From Thalassobacillus devorans MSP14 (lineage in GTDB: Bacteria; Bacillota; Bacilli; Bacillales; Halobacillaceae): a stretch of DNA of 64,000 nucleotides. Of this stretch, positions 27,301 through 36,630 are shown in pieces. Positions within the stretch are counted from its first letter, which is position 1, and each line of letters begins with the position of its first letter. The stretch spans positions 1,716,773-1,780,772 of the forward strand of contig NZ_KI543236.1 of the NCBI RefSeq assembly GCF_000496835.1, given 5' to 3'. The notes under the pieces are model-generated. The model ran no database searches, was not told the DNA's origin, and was given only the letters and a program-made list of their open reading frames with translations. A program made the position numbers and the translations under genes.

Positions 27301-27329
27301 ATAATAGCATGGGATGAGTAACATGTCAA
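27301..27329 (-). promoter_or_regulatory. SigA promoter of infC-rpmI-rplT
   Basis: TTGACA (27324-27329), 17-bp spacer, TATTAT (27301-27306) on the minus strand. The 27330-27460 stretch upstream holds no other recognisable signal. Confidence 0.87.
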
Positions 27330-27466
27330 CCATCCACCAGCATCCATCAGACTGACTATCTAAGGATATCGAAAACCATGGTGAAAATCAACAGGAAATG
27401 AAGCAGATTAACTATGATATAACTAAGAAAGACTTTCTAATCATATAACAATATTTTTTAAGAAAA

Positions 27467-27503
27467 AATCGAGTATAAAACCTTTTGGTCTCATACTCGA
27501 TTT
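27467..27503 (-). terminator. Terminator after thrS
   Basis: 11-bp stem AAATCGAGTAT/ATACTCGATTT with a 16-nt loop, followed by TTTTTTC on the minus strand. The stem core is shared with the pheT terminator at 17604-17642. Confidence 0.85.
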
Positions 27504-27534
27504 CGAATACATTATCGTTTATTCATGAACTGGC

Positions 27535-29484
27535 TTACTTTTTATTCAGGATCTTCTGGTCAATCTCGTTTTTGATTTCGGATTTGAATGTTTCTAATGG
27601 CTTAGTTACGGAATCTTTCTCTCCATAACGGCGGACATTTACAGAATTGTTTTCGATTTCCTTGTCCCCGATAACAAGCGCAAACGGCACTTTTTGAATC
27701 TGTGCTTCACGGATTTTATAGCCGATTTTTTCATCTCGCTCGTCGACTTCTACCCTCACGCCCGCTTCACGCATTTCATCTTCCAGTTTCTTAGCGTGCT
27801 CCAGATGAGCATCGGCAGAAACCGGAATGATTTTTGCCTGTACCGGAGCAAGCCATGTAGGGAATGCCCCTTTATATTCTTCGATCAGGAATGCGACAAA
27901 ACGTTCCATGGTCGAAACCACTCCGCGGTGTATAACAACAGGGCGATGATCTTTTCCATCTTCTCCTACATAAGTAAGATCAAACCGTTCAGGCAGGTGG
28001 AAGTCCAGCTGTACAGTAGAAAGTGTCTCATCTTTTCCAAGCGCTGTTTTGACCTGGACATCCAGCTTAGGACCATAGAAGGCTGCTTCCCCTTCTGCTT
28101 CCACGTATTCGACATCAAGATCTTCCATTGTCTCTTTCAACATGGCCTGTGCTTTTTCCCACATCTCATCATTGTCTACATACTTTTCTTTGTCTTCTGG
28201 ATCCCGGTAAGACAAACGGAAATAGTAATCATTGATACCAAAGTCTTCATACACGGCTTGCACGAGACGTACGACACGGATGAATTCATCTTTCAACTGA
28301 TCGGGCCGGCTGAAGATATGAGCATCATTTAATGTCATCGCACGCACTCTCTGTAAACCGGCCAATGCCCCGGACATTTCATGACGGTGCATGGTTCCTA
28401 GTTCTGCAATACGAACCGGAAGATTCCGGTAACTGTGCAATTGATTTTTATAAACCATCATATGGTGCGGACAGTTCATTGGGCGAAGTACAAGGTCTTC
28501 ATTATCCATTTCCATGACCGGGAACATATCATCTTTATAATGATCCCAGTGGCCGCTTGTTTTATATAAGTCGACACTGCCTAATACCGGTGTATAGACA
28601 TGGTCGTAACCGAGACGTTCCTCTAAATCAACAATATAACGCTCAATGGTACGACGGATGGTTGCCCCTTTGGGAAGCCATAGTGGCAATCCTTGGCCGA
28701 CTTTTTGATTAACTGTAAATATTTCAAGCTCTTTCCCAAGTTTACGGTGATCCCGCTCCTTAGCTTCCTGAAGCAGACGAAGGTATTCATCCAGCTGACC
28801 CTGCTTTTCAAATGCAGTACCATAGATGCGCTGCAGCATTTTATTATCACTGTCACCACGCCAGTAAGCACCGGAAATACTGAGCAGCTTGAATATTTTA
28901 ATCTTGCTTGTCTGCGGGACATGGACACCACGGCATAAATCAAAAAATTCACCTTGTTTATAAATTGTAATCGGCTGATCTTCCGGAATATCGTCAATTA
29001 GTTCAATCTTCAGTTCATCCCCGACTTCCCGGTACATTTCTTTTGCTTTATCACGGCTCACTTCTAAACGTTCGATTTCCAGATTTTCATCCACAATCTT
29101 TTTCATTTCTTTTTCGATTTTAGGAAGGTCTTCTGGTGTCAATGATTCTTCCATATCGATATCATAATAGAATCCGCTTTCGATAACAGGACCAACACCA
29201 AGCTTAACATTTCCATACAAACGTTTGAGTGCCTGTGCCATCAGATGTGCTGTAGAGTGGCGAAGAACCTCCAGTCCTTCAGGATTTTTATAGGTTACGA
29301 TTTCGATAGCTCCATCCTCTTCAATCGGACGGCGTAAGTCGTACATTTCCCCATTCAGCTTGATGGCAAGCGCTTGTTTTTTCAGTCCTGGAGAAATATC
29401 ACCTGCAATATCTTCCCCTGTCGTACCTTTTGAAAATCCTTTGATATTTCCGTCCGGGAAAGTAATTTGAATTTGATCAGACAT
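27535..29484 (-). CDS. thrS: Threonyl-tRNA synthetase
   Basis: Charges tRNA-Thr and edits mischarged Ser. The 649-residue protein has an N-terminal TGS domain (residues 1-63), the editing domain with [11 protein letters not shown] near 76, the class II core with zinc-site motif RPMNCPHHM, motif 2 [10 protein letters not shown] and motif 3 [14 protein letters not shown], and a C-terminal anticodon-binding domain. Preceded by its own promoter and a threonine T-box. A 212-codon open frame on the opposite strand is only a shadow. Confidence 0.98.
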   Translation of the reverse strand: MSDQIQITFPDGNIKGFSKGTTGEDIAGDISPGLKKQALAIKLNGEMYDLRRPIEEDGAIEIVTYKNPEGLEVLRHSTAHLMAQALKRLYGNVKLGVGPVIESGFYYDIDMEESLTPEDLPKIEKEMKKIVDENLEIERLEVSRDKAKEMYREVGDELKIELIDDIPEDQPITIYKQGEFFDLCRGVHVPQTSKIKIFKLLSISGAYWRGDSDNKMLQRIYGTAFEKQGQLDEYLRLLQEAKERDHRKLGKELEIFTVNQKVGQGLPLWLPKGATIRRTIERYIVDLEERLGYDHVYTPVLGSVDLYKTSGHWDHYKDDMFPVMEMDNEDLVLRPMNCPHHMMVYKNQLHSYRNLPVRIAELGTMHRHEMSGALAGLQRVRAMTLNDAHIFSRPDQLKDEFIRVVRLVQAVYEDFGINDYYFRLSYRDPEDKEKYVDNDEMWEKAQAMLKETMEDLDVEYVEAEGEAAFYGPKLDVQVKTALGKDETLSTVQLDFHLPERFDLTYVGEDGKDHRPVVIHRGVVSTMERFVAFLIEEYKGAFPTWLAPVQAKIIPVSADAHLEHAKKLEDEMREAGVRVEVDERDEKIGYKIREAQIQKVPFALVIGDKEIENNSVNVRRYGEKDSVTKPLETFKSEIKNEIDQKILNKK

Positions 29485-29513
29485 GGCCTTTCACTCCTAT
29501 CCTTTTTGTGTAA

Positions 29514-29775
29514 ATAAAAAACGCCCATCCCTCTGCTCCATTGGCAAAGGGACAAGCGTTAGCTCGTGGTTCCACCCTAATTCCCGCAATTCTTGCGGCT
29601 CTTTGACATCTTTAACGCAGACCATACGCTTTCTGCTACTATATATTCACAGAAAGGGTTCAGAGGTGGTGAACGGAAGTTCGTATGCAGGAAGCTTTCA
29701 GCCGGTGGCTTCCATCTCTTATGCATCGGTGACTTGCGTCCGTGTCCTCATCATTACCTTGATGTTATAGGATAT
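29514..29775 (-). ncRNA. T-box riboswitch leader of thrS
   Basis: The T-box AGGGTGGAACCACG lies at 29565-29578 on the minus strand. It is followed by a terminator (AACGCTTGTCCCT with AGGGATGGGCGTT) and a T-run ending near 29514. Upstream stem I sequence contains GTTCACCACCTCTGAACC, in which ACC is a plausible threonine specifier. Confidence 0.93.
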
Positions 29776-29781
29776 GTACGT

Positions 29782-29810
29782 ATTATAGCGATAGTGCAAA
29801 GAGAAATCAA
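29782..29810 (-). promoter_or_regulatory. SigA promoter of thrS
   Basis: TTGATT (29805-29810), 17-bp spacer, TATAAT (29782-29787) on the minus strand, in the gap directly after ytxC. Confidence 0.85.
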
Positions 29811-29818
29811 GCCCATTT

Positions 29819-30664
29819 TCAATGAATGTGAGCTGGGTGATGGAATGGAAAAGCATGGACAGGTTTACAAATCACTCTTTCCTGAAAGATGTTGATGATC
29901 GTTTGTATCTTCGGTTCAGCCGGATCCCCATAGACATATATTCGCTTCGGCGCATATACCAGGGCTGTTGTGATACTATGATCGTCGATTCCCCCGGAAA
30001 ATATACGTATTGGTTCTTTTTTTAATAATGCTTTTATTTCCGTTTTCGACAGCAGCTTTCCCTCATTTGAATAATAATGAAGTTGGCTCTGTTGTAATAA
30101 ATAGAGTTCATCCACCTTCGAAGGTTTATCCTGCATATAGTGCCGGAGAGATTCCACCCACAACAGATAATCTTCCTCCCGTTTAAATTCATCAAGCGCC
30201 GCACCGATATAGCTAAGTAAAAGCGTACGTACATGCTGAAAGCAAAATGGCATCATTTCATTAAAATTAACCACACTTTTAAATTGAATTCTGTTTCGAA
30301 CGAAAGTTTGTATCCGATCTTCAAGCGAAGGAAGTCTGACTCCCAGTTTTTTTCTCTGCTTTGTATCATTCAGCCAATCACAAATTTCCCTTATCCTATG
30401 AATTTCTTCCTCATCCTGATAATAGAATTTTTGACGGATCAGCTGATTTTGCCATAATGGCAGGCGGTATTTAAAAACCAATGCCGAGAGGATATTAACA
30501 AGAATATCTTTTTCACCCTCCCCCCACTCTTCTCCTATGAGAGAGACCTGGTTCCCTCCCTGGTCATCCCCTTTCCACTGGACCTGGAACTTCGCCCCCT
30601 CCTGCATAATGGCATCACAAAAAGTAATCGTCTCTTGCCGCGAAATAAAAAAGAAACGTATCAT
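29819..30664 (-). CDS. ytxC: Sporulation protein YtxC
   Basis: 281-residue protein equal in length to B. subtilis YtxC and in the same position between dnaI and thrS. The sequence begins MIRFFFISRQETI. It is mixed alpha/beta, with several aromatic-rich segments (FRLPLW-like and YLLWVESLRHYM) and no membrane span or known catalytic motif. I chose the ATG at 30664; an upstream TTG would place AGGGGG inside the coding region. The biochemical role is unknown. Confidence 0.82.
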   Translation of the reverse strand: MIRFFFISRQETITFCDAIMQEGAKFQVQWKGDDQGGNQVSLIGEEWGEGEKDILVNILSALVFKYRLPLWQNQLIRQKFYYQDEEEIHRIREICDWLNDTKQRKKLGVRLPSLEDRIQTFVRNRIQFKSVVNFNEMMPFCFQHVRTLLLSYIGAALDEFKREEDYLLWVESLRHYMQDKPSKVDELYLLQQSQLHYYSNEGKLLSKTEIKALLKKEPIRIFSGGIDDHSITTALVYAPKRIYVYGDPAEPKIQTIINIFQERVICKPVHAFPFHHPAHIH

Positions 30665-30729
30665 ATTGGCCCCGTTCCCCCTAACAACAATCAATCTATT
30701 CTAACTATATGGACAAGGGGATGAAAAAA

Positions 30730-30759
30730 TGCCCATACAGTTCGATAACTGTATGGGCA
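30730..30759 (-). terminator. Terminator after dnaI
   Basis: Perfect 13-bp stem TGCCCATACAGTT/AACTGTATGGGCA with a 4-nt loop followed by TTTTTT on the minus strand. Separates the nrdR-dnaB-dnaI unit from ytxC. Confidence 0.92.
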
Positions 30760-30776
30760 CGTTGAAAATAACATGA

Positions 30777-31709
30777 TTAACTTCTACGGTTCTCTCCATA
30801 TAACGGGATAACTTCACTGACTTGCTTAATCCGTTCAATGATTCTGGATGCCTTTACGCTTTCCACATCTCCCCGATTCGTAGTGGTAAATACTTCTTGG
30901 AGCTCTTTTAAATTATAATTGGAGCTGAAAAACACTGGAAGGCGCTCCATCATCCTGTACTGCAGGATGGAACCCAGTATCTCATCACGGAACCAGGCTG
31001 ACTGTGATTCGGCGCCAATATCATCCAACATTAAAACCGGAACTGTCTTGAATGCCTGAATTTTCTCATTCAATGTATCATCTTTTATCGATGATTTCAT
31101 CTCCCTGACAAATTCAGGCATATAAATGATCATCGAGGGTATGTTCTTTTCGCTCAGCCTATTGGCAACAGCACCTAGAAAATACGTTTTTCCCACCCCG
31201 AATGGCCCGTGGAAGTAGAGGCCTTTTTGCGGCAATTCTTCCCGGATATCTTCTAAATATCCAATCATTTTTGCTATGGCGTCCGATCTATCATCATCTG
31301 ACAAATCGATCCGTTCCAAGTTGGCTTCTAAAATTTCTTTAGGCATATAAAGGCTCTTTACAAGTGATTGTTGCTTCTCCTGGTGCTCCTGCCGCAATTT
31401 TCGTGGACATTTATCATAGGAAAGATGCAATTGTTGGCCCTCGACATCAAGGTTCGGTGTATAACCAGGAAGAATATTGATACAACCCTCTAACGAAGGA
31501 CATTTCTCGCATTTTTTTGATTGACTATGATACTCATAAAGCTTCATCAGTTGTTTTTCCAGTGATTGCTGATCCAATCCAGGATGGTCCCTTAATAGCC
31601 TGGAAACCTCTGGTGAGGAAAGCAACTCTTGTTTTATCTTTGTAAAATGACCTTTAAAATTCTTATTTTCACGCATCCATTTCCTTAAAGAGGATTGTAT
31701 CGGTTCCAT
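30777..31709 (-). CDS. dnaI: Primosomal protein DnaI, helicase loader
   Basis: AAA+ ATPase that loads the replicative helicase DnaC at oriC and restart sites. The 310-residue protein has an N-terminal helicase-binding domain with a zinc cluster (CEKCPSLEGC, residues about 62-71), then Walker A FHGPFGVGKTYF near 165 and Walker B VLMLDDIGAES near 228. Starts 20 bp after dnaB, with which it acts in the primosome. Confidence 0.96.
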   Translation of the reverse strand: MEPIQSSLRKWMRENKNFKGHFTKIKQELLSSPEVSRLLRDHPGLDQQSLEKQLMKLYEYHSQSKKCEKCPSLEGCINILPGYTPNLDVEGQQLHLSYDKCPRKLRQEHQEKQQSLVKSLYMPKEILEANLERIDLSDDDRSDAIAKMIGYLEDIREELPQKGLYFHGPFGVGKTYFLGAVANRLSEKNIPSMIIYMPEFVREMKSSIKDDTLNEKIQAFKTVPVLMLDDIGAESQSAWFRDEILGSILQYRMMERLPVFFSSNYNLKELQEVFTTTNRGDVESVKASRIIERIKQVSEVIPLYGENRRS

Positions 31710-31729
31710 CTTCCATCACACCCTGTTTA

Positions 31730-33100
31730 TCAATTTCCATTATTGGTAATTCGTTTGATTCGTGCTGCAATTTCTTCTTTGTCAATTTTTTGAGAGCCCT
31801 GTTTTTCTTTTCTTTGTTCGGTATCATTCTCTCGCTCTTTGAACCAATCCGGAATAATTTCTTTTGATTGCTTTTTGACTCGGCCTTTATTATTTTTGCC
31901 CCACTGCTGATATTTTTGGTGTTCTGCTTTAGCCATGGTCATTGCCTGCCGAACTGTAGTGACATTCTTTCTCGCCCAGTGGCTGGCGATTTTCTCCAAA
32001 TAAGCTTTGGAGAGTTTCATATCGGTTTTCAGTAAAACGTAGTGGACGAGAACATTCATCACTCCAGGTGATAATCCCTGTTCTGTCATAACATCACGAA
32101 TCAATTTCAAATCCTGGGCAGAAGCTTCATTACCTGAAGATAAGTCCTCCAGTAATTCTCTGGGAGACTTTCTTTCAAGCATAGCGATAAACTGATCTTC
32201 CTTCGTTACATTTCCATCTTCAATCGGATCTTCGACAACTCTATCTTTCTTTTCTATTGTTTTAAGCGAGGTGACTTTTCCTTTTTTTGGCGATAGGTCG
32301 TGACATGCTTCTTTTAATTCTTCCACGACCAGTTGATTCTCTTCATTCAAAGCCCAGCCAATAGCTTTTTCTAAATCCTGGGAAGATAGATCATACAAAG
32401 AAGCCAGCTGCATCATAATCCGTTTATGGCGTACAGTCAATATCTTCTCAGCGGGGTACATCTTTTCTTTTAGTGACTGGTGTATCCATGTAAAGTCAAT
32501 ACGATCATCTTCCAGGTATGGACCCGGGGTTGTCTGCAGCTTTATAATATTTGCTTCTTTTTCCGGAGTTCTTGCCGTAAAAGCAGGTCCGGATTTCTGG
32601 TAGCCATGAAAAATTTCATCGAACGATGCGGTAATATTTTCACATTCTTCCAATGAATGTTTTTCTTTAAGGAAACGGTCACGTAAGCGACTATATTTGT
32701 CAGCTCCCAATTCATGATTCAGCAATAATGACAACATATCGTCATAAAAAAACTGTTCTGGTGAAAACGGAGGCTGTAATTGGTAAATAAAACAGGTACG
32801 ACCTTCCTTTTCTGTGGAAAATGTCTGAATAAGACCGATCGCTTCCAACTTTCTGCGTGCATTATAGATATGATCCAGAGGAATTGCCAAATAATTCATT
32901 AAGGTATGGTGTGAGTGGGTTTCTGGTTTTGAGGATAAATCATGCTCACTCAACAAAGTCTGGTAAAGTGTAATTGCCTCTATACCTATGATAGGTTGAT
33001 ATAAATGAGATAACGACATACCAAAATCTCTCGGTATCACGCCATTCAACTGCACACTATAACCATCTACAGGCAACAACTTTCCAATAGAATGATTCAT
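31730..33100 (-). CDS. dnaB: Replication initiation and membrane attachment protein DnaB
   Basis: Firmicute-specific helicase co-loader and membrane attachment protein (not the E. coli helicase of the same name). The 456-residue protein has two DnaD-like regions: the N-terminal winged helix with DFGMSLSHLYQPIIGIEAI, and the C-terminal YxxxIxxxW-type segment around YLEKIASHWARKNV. The C-terminal tail is highly charged. Lies between nrdR and dnaI, as in B. subtilis (472 residues there). Confidence 0.95.
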   Translation of the reverse strand: MNHSIGKLLPVDGYSVQLNGVIPRDFGMSLSHLYQPIIGIEAITLYQTLLSEHDLSSKPETHSHHTLMNYLAIPLDHIYNARRKLEAIGLIQTFSTEKEGRTCFIYQLQPPFSPEQFFYDDMLSLLLNHELGADKYSRLRDRFLKEKHSLEECENITASFDEIFHGYQKSGPAFTARTPEKEANIIKLQTTPGPYLEDDRIDFTWIHQSLKEKMYPAEKILTVRHKRIMMQLASLYDLSSQDLEKAIGWALNEENQLVVEELKEACHDLSPKKGKVTSLKTIEKKDRVVEDPIEDGNVTKEDQFIAMLERKSPRELLEDLSSGNEASAQDLKLIRDVMTEQGLSPGVMNVLVHYVLLKTDMKLSKAYLEKIASHWARKNVTTVRQAMTMAKAEHQKYQQWGKNNKGRVKKQSKEIIPDWFKERENDTEQRKEKQGSQKIDKEEIAARIKRITNNGN

Positions 33101-33161
33101 CTCACCACCCCCTGCTTTTCTATGCTTAGAAGAAAAAAGAGCCCGGTTATTGTTCCGGACA

Positions 33162-33620
33162 TCAATCCTCTCGTTTAATCAAATCTTTTAACTCATCTAA
33201 AAAAACATTTATATCTTTGAATTGACGATATACAGATGCAAAACGTACATAAGCAACATCATCGACCTTGGAAAGGCGCTCCATTACCATTTCTCCAATA
33301 TCCTCACTCGGCACTTCCGCATTACCCTGATTTCTTAATTCTTTTTCTACTTCCAGGGCGATCGTCTCGATTTCCTCTAATGCGACAGGCCTTTTTTCAC
33401 AAGCTTTTATCAACCCGCGCATCAGTTTTTCACGACTGAATTCTTCCCTGGTCCCTTCTTTTTTGACCACGATCAACGGGACCTCTTCGATTCTTTCAAA
33501 GGTAGTAAAGCGAAAACCGCATTGTTCACATTCCCTGCGTCTGCGTATCGCTCTTCCCTCTTCTATGGGACGTGAATCCAGTACTTTTGTATTCTTGAAT
33601 TGACAATTTGGGCATCTCAA
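33162..33620 (-). CDS. nrdR: Transcriptional regulator NrdR
   Basis: Nucleotide-sensing repressor of ribonucleotide reductase genes. The 152-residue protein has an N-terminal zinc ribbon (MRCPNCQ, then [13 protein letters not shown]) and an ATP-cone domain (about residues 46-136, [16 protein letters not shown]). Heads the nrdR-dnaB-dnaI unit. A weak CCGG-based hairpin before dnaB may attenuate but should not separate the genes. Confidence 0.96.
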   Translation of the reverse strand: MRCPNCQFKNTKVLDSRPIEEGRAIRRRRECEQCGFRFTTFERIEEVPLIVVKKEGTREEFSREKLMRGLIKACEKRPVALEEIETIALEVEKELRNQGNAEVPSEDIGEMVMERLSKVDDVAYVRFASVYRQFKDINVFLDELKDLIKRED

Positions 33621-33658
33621 TTACAATCATCTCCACCGCTATACAACAAGCATTTATT

Positions 33659-34057
33659 CTATTGATTCAATTTATTAGCCATCGAAGATTCAATATAAGG
33701 CAAACTTTTTTTCAATTTTTCATTTAATTGGATAATCAGATTACGGCTAAAACCAAAGTCGACCGGAGCACCTGATTCCGTGGTTACTGAAAAATCCACC
33801 GCGGTTCTGAACGGTTTTACCATTACGACACTAGCTACGATAAATGCTTTCTTTTTACCTGAATAATTAACACTTATCTCACCATGCTCTTCTGAAGTAG
33901 AAAGTATTGTGAATGGTTCATCCTCGAAAATGTCCTTTACGGCCTGCAAGGCTTTATCTTTTGTAGTTTTAAAATAATGCGTTTGTAATGCTTCATCCTC
34001 ATGATGTTCTCTTGTTTCCGAATGACTGGTGAAATATTTCGAAACAAACTTTTTCAT
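33659..34057 (-). CDS. Conserved small cytosolic protein of unknown function
   Basis: 132-residue soluble protein starting MKKFVSKYFTSHSETREHHED. It has an alpha/beta pattern: a central helix DKALQAVKDIFEDE, then alternating strands EISVNYSGKKKAFIVASVVMVK and TAVDFSVTTE, and a C-terminal helix. No membrane span, signal peptide or catalytic motif. The ATG follows AGAAGGAG. I do not recognise a named family with certainty. It stands between speD and nrdR on the same strand. Confidence 0.72.
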   Translation of the reverse strand: MKKFVSKYFTSHSETREHHEDEALQTHYFKTTKDKALQAVKDIFEDEPFTILSTSEEHGEISVNYSGKKKAFIVASVVMVKPFRTAVDFSVTTESGAPVDFGFSRNLIIQLNEKLKKSLPYIESSMANKLNQ

Positions 34058-34181
34058 GGAAATCTCCTTCTCTATTGACCTTTCCCGAACGTATACTTAT
34101 TTTATTTTAACATGTTTTTTGGTCGAGCATAAACGACGACAGCAAAAAATGTCGGATATTATGTAGTAACAATATAAAAAA

Positions 34182-34205
34182 GCCACAGACACGCAGGCCT
34201 GCGGC
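34182..34205 (-). terminator. Terminator after speD
   Basis: 7-bp stem GCCGCAG/CTGTGGC (one G-U pair) with a 10-nt loop, then TTTTTT on the minus strand. Confidence 0.8.
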
Positions 34206-34218
34206 ATTTACCATTTTA

Positions 34219-34596
34219 TTACAAAGCTTTTGATTGTTTGACTTCAACTGGACCCATTCCTCTGGGAACTTCTACGCTTTCGTTCGTTTGGGCTTCTAAT
34301 GCTTCGACAATATAATCGGCTGCTACATTCGGGTCAATACGATCTCCACAGGTGTAAACATCAATGCTTGCATAACCATGTTCCGGGAAACTATGAATCG
34401 TCAAGTGAGATTCTGAGATAATGACTACCCCGCTTACTCCATGAGGAGCAAATTTATGAAAAGCTACCTCTCTCACTTCAGCGCCCGCCCTTAGTGCAGC
34501 ATCTACAAATACTTTTTCAATATAGTTAATATCATTCAATTTATCCATATTGCAGTTCCATAATTCTGCAATAACATGTCTTCCCATTGTATCCAT
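34219..34596 (-). CDS. speD: S-adenosylmethionine decarboxylase proenzyme
   Basis: Makes decarboxylated AdoMet, the aminopropyl donor for spermidine. The 125-residue proenzyme should self-cleave between Glu62 and Ser63 ([14 protein letters not shown]), turning Ser63 into the pyruvoyl cofactor. Length matches the short B. subtilis SpeD (126). It has its own SigA promoter at 34736-34764 and a leader of about 130 nt. Confidence 0.96.
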   Translation of the reverse strand: MDTMGRHVIAELWNCNMDKLNDINYIEKVFVDAALRAGAEVREVAFHKFAPHGVSGVVIISESHLTIHSFPEHGYASIDVYTCGDRIDPNVAADYIVEALEAQTNESVEVPRGMGPVEVKQSKAL

Positions 34597-34735
34597 AATA
34601 TGAAATCCCCCTTTTAGCGGTTAAAAATCGACTTCCAAATACTTCGGAAATAACTACCACGGGGGAAAGTTAGTCCAGAGAGGTCCTAACCCTTTGAGTA
34701 GCCATCTGATTACTAGAATTCAGAAGTTCAAAGAA

Positions 34736-34764
34736 ATTATATATGGTTTACCCCTATTTTGCAA
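34736..34764 (-). promoter_or_regulatory. SigA promoter of speD
   Basis: TTGCAA (34759-34764), 17-bp spacer, TATAAT (34736-34741) on the minus strand. The leader downstream contains small inverted repeats (GTTAG/CTAAC and TTCC/GGAA) but matches no riboswitch I know. Confidence 0.82.
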
Positions 34765-34828
34765 GATAATTATTTAAGGTAAACATACTATTTCATATTA
34801 TAAATGACATGTGGGGGATTTGGCTAAC

Positions 34829-35863
34829 TTATGATACACGTGCTTCCCGCTTTTGCTGTAATTTGCTGCCAACATGCTTAGCAAGATCCACTACACGGCA
34901 GGAGTAGCCCCATTCATTATCGTACCATGCCAGCACTTTGACTTTTCTATCTCCCATCACTATTGTAGATAAACCGTCGATGATAGAAGAGTATTCCGAT
35001 GTCGTATAATCAATGGAAACCAGTGGTTCATCACTGTAATGTAATATTCCCTTCAAACCATGATCAGCTGCATGTTTGAACGTTTCATTTATCATTTCAA
35101 CAGTCACATCCTGTTCTAAATCCACTACCAAATCGACAAGTGAAACGTTTGGTGTTGGTACACGTAAAGCCATACCATGCAATTTTCCATTCATATGGGG
35201 AATAACTTCTCCAAGCGCTTTGGCAGCACCAGTGGAAGTAGGGATGATTGATTGCGTACACCCACGGGCTCTACGCAAATCTTTATGTGGATTATCGACA
35301 TTTTTCTGATCGCCGGTAAATGCATGCACGGTTGTCATCAATCCATTTTCAATTCCAAATTCATCATCAAGTACTTTTACTACTGGAGCAAGGCAGTTCG
35401 TTGTACAGGATGCATTCGAGATGACATCATGTTCGGCAGCGTTATATTCTTCATCATTAACCCCCATGACGATCGTAGCATCTACCTGCTTGCCTGGAGC
35501 AGTAATGATTACTTTTTTAGCACCAGCTTCCAGGTGCAGCCCTGCGTCTTCTTTTGTTTTGAATTTTCCTGTGGCTTCAATTACTACATCTATGTCAAGT
35601 TCATTCCACGGCAATTCAAGAGGATCGCGTGTAGAGCAAAGTTTGATTTCTTTCCCATCTATTTCCAAGCTGTCTTGAAGCGCTTTCACTTCTTTCCCAA
35701 AGCGCCCATGTACACTATCATATTTGATCATGTGAGCAAGTGTCTCTGAAGGATAGCTCGCATTGATGGCAACGACATCCAAAGTTTCATCCATCACTGC
35801 TCTGCGGAGTACCATCCTTCCAATTCTGCCTAGACCATTAATAGCGATGCGCGTTTGTTTCAT
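34829..35863 (-). CDS. gapB: Glyceraldehyde-3-phosphate dehydrogenase, gluconeogenic NADP-type
   Basis: Phosphorylating GAPDH of 344 residues. The Rossmann motif NGLGRIGR is at 10-17 and the catalytic Cys153 lies in SNASCTTNC. After the second strand the sequence reads VAINASYPSETLAHMIKYDS, lacking the aspartate that gives NAD specificity in glycolytic GapA; this is the pattern of NADP-preferring GapB, used in gluconeogenesis. A CcpN-like operator overlaps its -10. Neighbours speD and coaE are the usual GapB context. Confidence 0.94.
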   Translation of the reverse strand: MKQTRIAINGLGRIGRMVLRRAVMDETLDVVAINASYPSETLAHMIKYDSVHGRFGKEVKALQDSLEIDGKEIKLCSTRDPLELPWNELDIDVVIEATGKFKTKEDAGLHLEAGAKKVIITAPGKQVDATIVMGVNDEEYNAAEHDVISNASCTTNCLAPVVKVLDDEFGIENGLMTTVHAFTGDQKNVDNPHKDLRRARGCTQSIIPTSTGAAKALGEVIPHMNGKLHGMALRVPTPNVSLVDLVVDLEQDVTVEMINETFKHAADHGLKGILHYSDEPLVSIDYTTSEYSSIIDGLSTIVMGDRKVKVLAWYDNEWGYSCRVVDLAKHVGSKLQQKREARVS

Positions 35864-35917
35864 AATAAAGAGCCTCCTATATATATGATATACTTTTAGT
35901 TACGTTTAATCACAAAT

Positions 35918-35948
35918 AGTATAACACATTGTAAGCATTTTTGGTCAA
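35918..35948 (-). promoter_or_regulatory. gapB promoter with CcpN-like operator
   Basis: Extended -10 TGTTATACT (hexamer at 35918-35923) with TTGACC (35943-35948) at a long 19-bp spacing. TGTGTTATACT (35918-35928) fits the CcpN consensus TRTGHYATAYW as I recall it. CcpN represses gapB on glycolytic carbon sources in B. subtilis. Confidence 0.65.
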
Positions 35949-35972
35949 TAAAGTTCATGTTTTCATTAAAAA

Positions 35973-35995
35973 AACGACGCTTTAATAGCGCCGTT
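35973..35995 (-). terminator. Terminator after coaE
   Basis: 9-bp stem AACGGCGCT/AGCGTCGTT (one G-U pair) with a 5-nt loop, then TTTTT on the minus strand. Confidence 0.85.
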
Positions 35996-36016
35996 ACCTA
36001 AATTGCTTTTATATAA

Positions 36017-36619
36017 TCACAAAAACACATTCCATTTTCTCAATATCGCATGAAGCTGCTGATAAGATTCATGCTTCGTTCCATTGTTGTCAATGACTTC
36101 ATCTGCCATCTCCGCTTTTTGCTGGACGGGCAACTGAGCATTAATTCTTTGTATTGCTTCTTCTTTCGTAGAGCCATCCCTTTCCATTAACCGCTCCAAC
36201 TGGACTTTTTCGTCGACGTAGACCACTAACGTCTTATCTACCAAATGAGTCAGTTCACTCTCAAATAATAAAGGTATATCCATTACTACCGCTGGTACTT
36301 CCTGGTTACAGAAATGATCCCTCCGTTCGATCATTCGCTTACGGACCGCCGGGTGGACAATATTATTTAGACGTTTCCTTTTTTCCTCTTCTTTAAATAC
36401 GATGGCTCCTAATTTTTTGCGATCGATCGACCCGTCTTCCCGCAGGATGGATGTACCGAATTCTGTGACAATTTCATGGTAGGCTTTTTCTCCAGGAATG
36501 ACGACTTCCCTGGATATCTTATCCGCGTCAATTACTGGTATATCGTAATCGTCAAACATTAATGATACCGTACTTTTTCCGCTGGCAATACTTCCTGTAA
36601 GTCCAATTACTAGTGTCAC
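36017..36619 (-). CDS. coaE: Dephospho-CoA kinase
   Basis: Last step of coenzyme A synthesis, phosphorylating the 3'-OH of dephospho-CoA. The 200-residue protein has the P-loop GLTGSIASGKST at residues 6-17, the DADKISREV motif and the MDIPLLFES segment. Last gene of polA-fpg-ytaF-coaE, 11 bp after ytaF. Confidence 0.96.
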   Translation of the reverse strand: MTLVIGLTGSIASGKSTVSLMFDDYDIPVIDADKISREVVIPGEKAYHEIVTEFGTSILREDGSIDRKKLGAIVFKEEEKRKRLNNIVHPAVRKRMIERRDHFCNQEVPAVVMDIPLLFESELTHLVDKTLVVYVDEKVQLERLMERDGSTKEEAIQRINAQLPVQQKAEMADEVIDNNGTKHESYQQLHAILRKWNVFL

Positions 36620-36630
36620 CGAATTCCTCC

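Noticed and set aside
27694-28332. 212-codon plus-strand open frame
   Set aside because: Lies entirely antisense to thrS, which has complete family motifs; no ribosome site and no family resemblance.
33128-33158. Hairpin between nrdR and dnaB
   Set aside because: Only four to six weak base pairs (CCGG-type) before a T-run; too weak to call as a terminator between genes that normally form an operon.
35252-35749. 165-codon plus-strand open frame
   Set aside because: Antisense to gapB; no ribosome site or promoter.
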